Below are positions 53,892 through 64,000 of a stretch of 64,000 nucleotides of DNA, piece by piece. A program made the translations under genes and the position numbers. The notes below the pieces were generated by a model. It did no database searches. It saw nothing but the letters and a program-made list of their open reading frames with translations, and was not told the origin of the DNA. Origin of the DNA: Azolla caroliniana (Eukaryota > Polypodiophyta); contig JBHGNT010000007.1 of NCBI GenBank assembly GCA_043228905.1, positions 9,052,001 to 9,116,000 of the forward strand, given 5' to 3'. Within the stretch, counting starts at the first letter, position 1. Every line of letters begins with the position of its first letter.

Positions 53892-55155
53892 ATGATCTCA
53901 ACAGAAGCAGATATGGCGGAAATCTCTATTCAACCTAATTTCAACACCACCACCACCAATAACAGCAACAATAACAACATCAATAGTAGCAACAATAGCC
54001 ACAATTATAACAATGGCTATGGTGAAGCTCTGAAGCTCGGAAGAGATGGTTTTGAAAGCCTTTTGGAAGCTCAAAGAGAATTGATTCATTCACAGCTGAA
54101 AGATCTGCAGAAGCTCGCACTTCGACAATGTCAGATCACTGGGACGAATCCTTTGGCTCAGGAAATGGTTAGATGTCCACGCACGCACACGTGCACATTT
54201 AATATTCCTTTTTTCCCACATGTCGTTTCTGTTATTTAGTAGGAAATTAGGGCTAGGGCTAGGGGTATGGCTTTAGGGATTTCGTAATATCTCGTGAGCC
54301 TTAGTTTGATAGAATATCAGGTTTCTGTCTAAATTATTTGCTTTGTCGTTTGGGCCTTAGTTTGGTAGAGAATTAAGTTTTTCTTTTATTTCAAGAAAGA
54401 AATGGTTTTGCTGATATGGACTTTTTGGGTTTTCGTCTGACCCTCTTGCCTCAGAAAGGATTTGTCTAATAGAAGAAGTAAGATTTTTGTTACGGTTTGA
54501 CGAATTGTTAGATATGTACATATATTCTTTTTACCCCTTTTTGTCTGATTTGAATTTGGATGGGAAATCAGAGATAGGGTTTCGAATCGAGAAATGGTTA
54601 GTGCAATAAGAAGTTTCCATCTATCAAAACGTTAGTCCTAGGAAAAAGCTCATCTCTTACATATAAATATGATGCTTGTTGAATAAGCAAGGCAAATTCA
54701 TCTTGTGATCTATACAGGATTTAGAAAGAATGCCAATGTTCATGGGGGATATGAACACATGAATACAATATCTTCAATAACAAATCTCTTCCAATAAAAA
54801 AGGGCATGCTGAATTAGCTCTTGTACTGGAAAATTGCTCATGAAATTCAATACTGATATATATACATGTGCTGGTTCTAAATGAAAACTAAATGTCGATG
54901 AATTTGGACAAACATGTCATGATACCAACAAAGGTGTTAGGGTAATTTATTATGAATTATCTCAGTCAGATGTGCTTTAAAATTTTTAAATTGAGAGTAC
55001 TCTCTAGTTCTTGGTTACGTTCCCACAACTGTATATACTATGGATACCACATAACCAACAAAAGTGCCATTACCACAGTTTCCCTATTGAAATTTTGAAA
55101 ATTGAGAGTGGTTTGCAAATCTAGGTTATCCTACCATACATGCACATACAATAGG

Positions 55156-55196
<41 letters not shown>

Positions 55197-58100
55197 ACCA
55201 TAAGTTGAAAGAAAAGCAGTTCGAGTCTGGTTAGTTGAGATGCAATGGAAGGAGAAATAAGTCCATCCCATAATTTCACATACATAGAAGATGCATTATC
55301 AAATTTTAAGAATGTATGGGGCTCCAATTGTGAACATTGCAATGGGAAGAACCAGCAAGAGCAAAGAGATGATTAAAGAGTCACCAAAACTCTTTGTTTA
55401 GATATTAAATTTGTATTGCAATCACATTTGAAATGGTCATGTTTAGCAAAAAAATTTAAAATCTATATCAGAATCTAATGATACTTGGACATTTGGAACT
55501 AAAATACAATTTATGAGAAATATAAGAAGGAATTTTGTTAGACAAGTATAAACTGACGTATGAAAAAATCTTACTAAGATAAGGTAGAACATTATAATTT
55601 TATCAGTGCCTTTTCATATTTCTGCAGTTGATACAGTTCTTTCATACTTGGGCTTATGTTTTCGTATCTGGGAGTCTGTTTTTCACCAATTTCTCCTTCA
55701 TAAGAGATCTGTTCTTACAAGTTTATGCATTCGTCTATGGAAGTAGAGGATGCCAAGAATAGAGGGGATAATTTCTGCACGGCAATCCTGACTAGATAAA
55801 GCTAGAATTCCATTAGTTTTTAGGTTATTTGTGATTTTCTTCCTGCATGCGAGAGTTGAGTCTCGACTGTCTCACCTGCCCTGGATGTAGTCGTGACATA
55901 TTGTTATCAGGATGTATATTCTGCTTCCTTTCATTTCTTAGTTTGTTTAGTTTTTTTATCCTTATTTTTAAAGTGTAGAAATATCTGATAGTCTCTATAT
56001 GGTTTGCAGGCAGCGGCTGTTCTGGGCCAAAATATGGGTAAGTGGCTACTTGCTACACAGAGAAAGGAGCAATTCTCCTTTACTTTCTGAAGGCATTATC
56101 TTCATAGACATTGGGAGGTTGATTATAATCTACCGTCCTGAATATCAGGGCTCATAAAGATCAGAACTGAAGTTTAGAACAATCACATATATTTCCATTG
56201 TTTTCTTGGGTCCAACGTTGTGAGCTTTCTAGTTGAAATCCCACAATTGCTTGGTAGTTCTATATTTGCTGGTGTACTTTTATTCATGTTTTCTGGCAAG
56301 GTTAATTTACACACCTACACTTAAAGGTTATGGTGTGTAAAATGATTTCATTTTTCATTGTCGATTCTTTTGCTCTGGTACTTGTTCACACTGAGATATA
56401 ATTAAAAATATTGCTTTTGCAAATGGTATATTTAGTATATCTGTATTAGAGTCTGTGTTCTTAAGTATTCGTTAGATCTTTTCTATGCGTGCCTTTTGCC
56501 CTTTTAGTTTTTGTTACTATAAGATTGCTGCTTCTTTAATTTTTCTAATTTGAGATTGCATTATGACCACATTTTCTGTACTTTGATGCTATTTCTGTGG
56601 GTCACATATTGAATGTTTTGCTGATATCTCCAGGTAAAAAAACTGGTGAAACTTTTACACCAAAGGCATTGAAATGTCTATACAATGTCTTTTCAATTAA
56701 GGACACTATTACAAAAAAGGAGGCTCGAGATATTAGCGCATTAACTGGAGCCACTGTAACTCAGGTTTCTTTTATTGTAATAGTTCTTCATAATTCTGTA
56801 ATATATATGACTGAAAGCAAACCATTATTTGATCTGTTTTATATTTTCCAGGTTAGAGAATTCTTTGCTGGACAGAGAGCGCGTGTCAGAAAAGTTCTCC
56901 AACTGTCTCATGGGGAGCGCACTAATGATCCATCTTCATTAACTTTAGATGTAGAACTGCCAATAGATGGTGCACATGAGAGCAGCGATACAAAGTTATT
57001 GTCGATTCCAAAAGTAGATGCCCAAGATTCTTACATTTGGCTATCAAATGCACTCCAGCAAAAAATAGATGGAAAGGAGCTGTCTTCGGCTGAAAAGGCA
57101 GAGAAGCTCATCAATGCTATGCGGAAGGAGAAAACATTTATGGGGCAAAGTCAACTTGCAGAAATAATTCTGCAAGCACATAGAGCTGTCTTGCGCTGGT
57201 ATAGGTCAATAATCCTTATCACTTAATAAATATATATGAATTTAAGGACTAAGTGCTAGGAATGATACTGGTGTGCATATGATGAGGAAAAAGAGCATTT
57301 TTAAATGTCTTGTGATGGCTTTTAAGGACTAAATGCTATTGATTAAACACATTAAACAATAGTCTATGATGTAACTGTAATGATGAAATTCATGAAAACC
57401 TATGGTTCAAGCTCATATGTTCAATGCCACTATAGTAACTTTCTATTGTTTGTTTATCTATTGATCGTATTTGATTATCCTTTTCAGTTGCTAGATCAAA
57501 TTTATGTTTTGAGCCTAGTAAGCACTCCTACTAATCACATTGAAGGAGATGGCAGCATTTATCCAGGCTATCTATGACAAAGTTCTCTATCATTGGACTT
57601 CTTTCTTTCTTTTATTCCCACTCTCACATTGTTCTATATGTGTCTTTGATGATGCTTCCTTGTGTGATTGTGCTTATGTAGCTCACAATTATTTACTGTT
57701 TATAATAATACATGCTGCATAATTGAGGTCTTCTTGCTTGCATAATTGATGTAAATTCTTTGGTGAATAGAGTGGCCTATGTTGAGATCAGAACAATTAA
57801 GTGTAAGTGTTGTAATGCTATGTGGTACGTTGATGCCAGAATGTAGTCTGAAATTTGAAACACTAATGTTAAAACATAGAGTAGTATTGTTTGGTAGCTG
57901 ATGAGAACCATAGTGCAGAGAAATGCTGTTTACCCACAGAATGAAATGTGGTGAAATTATTTTGTTGAAATTTTTTGTTTGAGATTGTTACACAGTGATT
58001 TTCTGTTCTCTCCTTTACTCTTTTTCCTAGCACACTTTATTTTCCTGTTTTACTAAATATCAGAGGGTTTACATTTTCCATTCCTCTCTTCATGGTATAC

Positions 58101-61100
58101 AGTGCAATACGACTCTCCTCTCTTTCCTGCAATTTCTAGCATTTGCCCCAAATGTTTTTGTCCCACTTACCCAATCTGTGAAATTTCTTTTTGCTCCATT
58201 CTAGCACCGTGGATAAAGATGTCTAGTGGTGGTAGGCAACAATATTAAAAATTTCAATAATTTTAAAGCTAGTTATGTTTTAAGTTACTATATTTAAATA
58301 TATGTGATGGTCTGGACTGGCACTAATGTATGTTAACCCTGTATTTCCTCATTTTCCCTGTTTGTAGAAACTCCCTCTTACTGTATCCCATTCTCCCATC
58401 CCGAACTGTACACACACCCTAAGATTCCATATTCCAACTAAATGATTTGAAGTATTTCTTGTGAGTGCTTCAGCTCTGAAATAAAGTTCAGTAGGTGGCT
58501 TGAACATAATCTGGATGTGCTTGCTGGAAGATAATTAATTGTATTCATTTGAGCTTCTGCTGTTGTTGCTAATATTGTTTGATGACAGTATGATGGCCAG
58601 GGGTGGTTTGCAGCAGATCACCAAGTGGTTGATGCAAGCTTCTATGGAGGAACAAACTAGTCTTATACGTGTTCTACTGAAGGTGCATTTTCCTTTGAAA
58701 TTTGGCCATTGTATTTTTTACTGTTATCAATGTGACATTTTGGAATTAATGGTTTCAGCATAAGTGAAGCACCGGTGTGATATATTGGCTTAATATGTTC
58801 TGCCTGCAGGCACTGAACCAGTTTCCGCTTGGATCCACTTTACCGAGGCAGATGTCATTGCTTCTGCAGACTATCAATAAGTTGCGGTTTCACAGGGCGC
58901 CAGGTAGTTTATTCCTTATATTCCTTTCTTTCATTGTTTAATGGTGATGAGCTAATATGATTGGTACGGGTACTTTTCTAAATGTATCGGTGAAGATCAG
59001 ATGTTGCTAGCTGTGCACGATCTCTGCTTTCACGATGGAGCAAATTTTTGAAGACTCCTCAGAATGGAAAGATAGCCCCATCTACAGGCAATGCTTCTTT
59101 CTTCAGGGGTCTTATGTGCATATGTGGATCTAGCATTTGTGGTTTCTTTTTCATTCTGCATTATTTTTATTTATTTTAAAATGATTCCTTTCAAAGGTTT
59201 CATTTTACTTCAAAGTTTATCTAGATGAATAGGAAGTGCAGAGTTCTTGAGTGATATATAAAATAAAAATTTGGGACGGTATATGTGAGTCAGGTGAGTG
59301 GATCTTTGATCAATGTGAGACTATATCATCTTAAACATGCATGGCCTATCCATGAAATACAACTTGAATTGGAAAAAAAACTGAGAAAAAATTCCTACTG
59401 TCATAAGCTGCTGGCGTGTTATACACAACTATAGACTTCTAACATCTGAGGGAGAATCTCAGTAAGTCACAATCAATGATAAACTGAATAGCATAAGAGA
59501 ACTAGCACTAAACTCGGAAGGACTGATATAAATGTAGAGCAAATTCTAGCACGAATCTAGAAGATGGTTGACAAAAGGTTTAAATGATAATTATCATCAA
59601 TCAGCAAACCTTTGATTCATATAAGAGCTTTCAAGAAATATGTAACAGCAAAATAATTTAAAGATCAAGAGAGATGTACCACAAAGAGGGCACTGCCAAA
59701 CGTAATCACATATTATAAGAGATTCAAACTAAATATGTTAGATTGAAAGTGAAGTGACCCTATCTACCTATACAAATGAACTGAGAATTTACAAATTATT
59801 GACAGCAAAGTTTAACATATCTATGAAGGAAACCAGAAAGAGCAACTCACCCAGACAGGTTGCAACTGGAAGGCTATGACAAATATTAGAACAAATTGCA
59901 CAATAATGCTACAAAGATAACCACTAATGGGAAATAGAAAAGTCCTTCAGTGTCTCTCAAATCATAAATAAAACTAACTTAAACTAGCAGATCTAATATC
60001 AACTGAAAATTGTCTATGGTGGTCATAGTAGACAAGTAAAAACAAGACAGCCTTGATTCCCCTAAGAAATAAAAAAATGCGCACATACACGTCCATATAT
60101 TTAATTATCCAGAATAGTAATATGGCAAGGTTTTCAGCTCAAAATTTGAAAAGTGTAAGATTTGTTGGTTAATTCTCTCCATGATTGCAGTCTACATAGG
60201 TATCTTTTGAGCATGTGTTAAATTTTGTGAGAGCTCCTCCCTTGGTGCAATGAATATTCAAGAATGCACTAGCTCTGGAGATAAGGGAATAAATACTATA
60301 CACTAGAGCATCATCTCATTTTCAGTATATCATACTTTGTGTTGTCTTATGATTCACTGTTGGGGTCTAAGGGGTAGTGGCAATTTCTGGGAACCCTTTT
60401 AATTTGTAGCCAAGAGTTTACATGTCTGGCATGCATTCATTTTTTAAACAGATTGAAAACCCTGAGAAAATATTTGGAAAAGTAAAACAATTAAATAAAA
60501 TAATTAAAAAGGTAATGAATGCAAAAATAAATAAAAGCAAAATGCTCCAGACAAATAACAAAAGCAAAACATTGCAGAGAAACGTTTCTTCAAACTTTTT
60601 AGAAATGTGGGAATTGGTTTGGTTTTTAGACATGGGTCAAAAAAGGTGTTTCCTCCAGGTTTTCTGAAGGTGTCCAAAGAAGATTTCTTTTGCATGAAAA
60701 GGGTGTAACTTGAAACCACTGACAAGAGAATTCAACAGCTCAATTACAAAAATCATGGACAATACATTATTGTGTATTTAGTCACTTAAAAATGTGGCAC
60801 TTTGCTAGAGATGGAAAACTCTGGAAAGGGTGAAGTGCTGATTTAAACTTGTTAAACATGCTTGTGGATCAAGTAATTTTGTAGGTTCTTTTGAGTATAA
60901 TTCATGGATATTCTCTCTGAAAATTCAAGATTTACTAATGACGTCAAATTTGCAAAAATGCAGGGTCAGCTGAAAGGGCATTTACCCTGGCACTATGCAT
61001 TTTATTTTATTTGTGTTACATATACTATATACATATAACGTGTATAATATTTACATAGGTTTCTATGCGGTATGTTTATGTGCATTGTTTCTCCATCATT

Positions 61101-64000
61101 GCTATAGAATTGATCATGAAATTGACTCTGTCAGTACCACTCATTTTTCAGGATTAAATCGGATATCACAACCCTCTCATAAGCACAACAGGTAATCAAT
61201 TAAAAAATTTGCCATCTGGAACAATTGCTATATGATTATTGACGCTTGCTGTAAACTTATGTACCTCATATCATTTATGCCGAGCCATCAGTTTGGTGAT
61301 CTATGTGTCTGTAATACTATGTAGTGTCAATTTGTTTACCATTGCTTTGAGATCCTGTATGGCTCATAATTTTTTGCTCGGAATTTAAATAATTTGATTG
61401 GAAGTGATTCTAGTTCATATGTAGGTGATGCTACTAAGATCATTGTGATTTTGAATGTTTCTATATTCAGGGATGATGCAAGTTCACATGTAGATGATAC
61501 TTCGATAAAAAAATCTAAGATTGACCTCATGGTAAAATAATATCCAAGTCATCTACTTTTTAAATATGGTGATTTAAATTATGGAACTCTTTCATTTCAA
61601 ACAACTTACATCTGTTTATGAAGGTGGAGTCCACTCGAGCATCATCAGACGTTGCATCCAGCTCTTTTCAAATAGACAAGGCTGTCCAACCAAGGTTAGT
61701 TCTTGACAAGGATGAGATAATATATTAAAGTTACCACTGCTTTACACCCTTGAGTTGGATGTAGGGATGAATCTGTGAGTGTCCCAGATATTGAGTCATT
61801 GGCAAGAAAGCGGATAGCCAGCATGCGACTTCAAGGAGACCGTATCCATACAACTGTTTTGTACCTATGTTGATCCCTCAAGCCTGTAGTTACAATTGGA
61901 AAAATTGATTCTGAATCTTATTCTGGGATGGTTACTATAGTCGGCATGGATTGTTTTATTTTCTAACTGATTGAACTACTACTTTTGGCATATTTGATTT
62001 GTTTACGGTCTCTGTAGATCATTTCGGCCTTTCAAAGATATTAATAAAATATTTGAAAACATGGAGCTATTTCTCTTTGTTCTATTGGGTCTGTACATTA
62101 GTGGTAAGCCATATTATTAACACACATGCCAATGCCAAATCTCACTAATTGCACTGTTTCACTGGATAACAGTGCAAAATTTAGGGGCTTGATGCATGAC
62201 CTTCAGATCTACTCCAGACAACCTTAACATACTGGCTACCTCTGTTTGGTCTCTCTATTCCTGCATAATTATTATCCATTTCATTTTTTATTCCCATCCA
62301 TTTTCTCTCGTTATCAGACATAGTAATTGATCTCATCTGGATGTACTTGTGTTCTTCTCTCAACTTATTTTGGTCCGTCGAAGACATTAGGATATAATTT
62401 CTTTTTCTTATGTAGATCTAGGGGTGAGATAGATTGATAAGTGAAGAATATCCTATTTTCCTCCATTTTATTCAACTTTTGTATTTATAATTGTGGGGGG
62501 GTTACTTTCTTGCAATTGATAGGTTAAGAATATCAGGTCTTTTAAAGATCACATATTTGCATATGAATGTCCACCAGTCAAAGGTTTCTTTCTTAACAAA
62601 AATATCCAGGTTCCAAGCAGAAGCGGAAAGTTCAACTTGTTGAAGCTTCAGTGAGACGTAGAGATATGGATGGTGTCAGGGTCTCTAGTTTTGAATCTAC
62701 ACCACGACCACTCTCTGCCGACGACATAAGGAAAGCCAAACAACGGGCCTATTTTCTGAACAGTTCAAAGGCACAAAAACCTTCGCTAAACAATCAGAAG
62801 GGCATTATTCCATCAAATCTAGGTGCACCAACAGTCAGTCGTTGTGATCAACAAAATATAGGCTTGGTTTCCAACCAAGAGCAGCTTTTGGAAGGGGTCT
62901 CAAGAAATCTGAGCTCTAATTTAACTGCCTCCAGTACTGAAGCCAGCCCTACATCAAGGGAGGATTTAGAAAAAAGTTCACTCACTATGGCATCAGTTGA
63001 TTATGCAGATTTTCCTGGTTCCAGGGTTTCAGATGTAAAATTAGATCAAGATGGTGGGCAAATTTCAGATGTAAAATTAGAACAGGATGGTGGGCAACTT
63101 GCAGACATGAAATTAGAGCAAGATGGTGAGCCGCAAACTGCACAAATAGAGAACATATCAGGATCAGAGGTCAAGGAATTTGAAGAACCAAGTACCAAGG
63201 ACAGCAGTCCATTAACTGCAAAACAACTTCGAGACACAAGTTTCATTGAATCCCCCCTGATTCAGTGGGTTGAACCTCCAAGTATGATTTTCATCTACAT
63301 AGGAAATTCTTCTTCTACAAGAATGAATACTGTTAGAAGTGCCTGTTTACTAAAGTCGTTGCTCTTTATTTACTTTGTAGGAGTTCTTCTTGATCCTCAA
63401 TGGAGAGTTGCAAGTGGGGAACAGAGCAGAGAGACTCATTCTCAATCTTTACGGCTGAACAATGTGGAGGAAGTTTTTTATACATCAATAGAAGGCATAC
63501 CACTCAATCCAGAAGAGCCTGCAGAAAAAATCTGCCTCTTTGTGGATGATGCTTCAGTTCCTGAAATTCTTCTTGAAGCAATAGATGAAGAGAACGTGGA
63601 AAGAGATGGTGCTCTACAGTCTCCTAATAGTGAATCAGGAAAACACGAGGACGATGGTAATAAAGTGGAGGGTACTGTCTATGTTTCAGATGAAGGATTT
63701 GACAGTATTAAACCAATAGAAGTCTTTTCTAAGTGTCAAAGTGAGCTTGAGTTGGCATATTCCTCAAAACTTTCCCATGACATTAAAGAAGAATCATCGC
63801 TACTACAATTATCATCAGGACCTAATAATGGTGGAGTTGAATTCATATCTGATGTTGATGCATTACATGGAAACAGTAATGGGAAACATGTAATAGCATC
63901 TACTCTTTCTCAGAAGTATAATGAGGGTAAAGAGATTAAAGATATGCCCTTTTATCATGCAAACAATATTCAGAATATGGAGCATGGTAGTGTAGGTTTA
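53892..64000 (+). CDS. LD: LUMINIDEPENDENS-like homeodomain protein (5' part, 13 exons seen)
   Basis: Exons joining in frame: 53892-54167, 56010-56037, 56634-56764, 56852-57204, 58589-58682, 58810-58903, 59001-59087 (or to 59108), 61152-61191, 61471-61531, 61624-61694, 61765-61841, 62610-63281, 63381 to beyond the window. An Asn/Thr-rich start is followed by SQLKDLQKLALRQCQITGTN and PLAQEM. The divergent homeodomain (residues about 103-165) has FTPKALKCLYNVFSIKD and recognition helix VREFFAGQRARVRK. A TFIIS-N-like helical domain (about 225-340) has MARGGLQQITKWLMQASMEE and LLSRWSKFL. RPLSADDIRKAKQRAYFL is another family signature. In Arabidopsis LD promotes flowering by repressing FLC. A nuclear role is inferred. 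An ATG at 53913 (MAEIS) could be the real start. Confidence 0.88.
55154..55194. repeat. (CTA)n microsatellite in LD-like intron 1
   Basis: About 13 uninterrupted triplets. The open frame over it on the minus strand is an artefact. Confidence 0.95.
63029..63133 (+). repeat. 39-bp coding tandem repeat in LD-like exon 12
   Basis: Two full copies and a partial third copy of a 39-bp unit encode SDVKLDQDGGQI, SDVKLEQDGGQL and ADMKLEQDGEP. It is in frame, in the region of the protein that is poorly conserved. Confidence 0.85.

Overview
This window is nuclear DNA of a land plant. It holds two spliced plant genes with orthodox GT-AG introns and a dense, partly nested set of LTR retrotransposons and non-LTR (LINE) copies. 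The genes are a Topors-like RING E3 ligase (19.1-22.7 kb) and the 5' part of a LUMINIDEPENDENS-type homeodomain gene (53.9 kb to the right edge). There is no prokaryotic or organellar signature. Species cannot be read from the sequence. A Tcn1/Sushi-like chromovirus and a LINE unlike ordinary plant L1 hint at a lineage outside the well-studied crops, perhaps a non-seed plant, but this is inference.

Layout. 1-1.0 kb: 3' end of a Ty3/gypsy element (H). 1.0-2.8 kb: fragments of a copia element (G) and of a gypsy gag (E), both on the minus strand. 2786-12589: a complete 9.8 kb gypsy element (here 'gypsy-1', plus strand, TSD TTCTC) inserted in the leader of element E, whose 5' LTR resumes at 12641-13159. 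Gypsy-1 carries one continuous gag-pol frame with five stops, and a 3 kb extra ORF after pol that begins in a 4-nt ATGA overlap with the pol stop. 13.2-18.1 kb: copia element F (plus), split by a 1.77 kb non-autonomous LTR element (15166-16932). 18.1-18.8 kb: LINE fragment.

24.5-43.2 kb is a nest of four elements. Gypsy-A (minus) is the outermost. Copia-B (minus) lies inside it. Copia-B was then hit twice: by gypsy-C (30110-36044, minus, TSD ATTTG), a chromodomain element with nearly identical LTRs, and by copia-D (36198-41584, plus, TSD GAGCT), whose 300-bp LTRs look identical. To the right lie a decayed DMXL/Rav1-like gene fragment (43.8-44.2 kb), a LINE fragment interrupted by a copia 3' end (45.0-46.8 kb), and a long minus-strand LINE (48.3-53.2 kb) carrying a solo copia LTR.

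One copia family (LTR start TGTTGAGAATC) accounts for F, B, the 46 kb fragment and the solo LTR, and probably G. The retrotransposon frames are broken mainly by isolated stop codons, many of them TGA explained by CGA-to-TGA change, which fits methylated, silenced DNA. Only the Topors-like and LD-like genes look functional. Gypsy-C, with a single stop in pol and a candidate -1 frameshift site, is the least decayed element.
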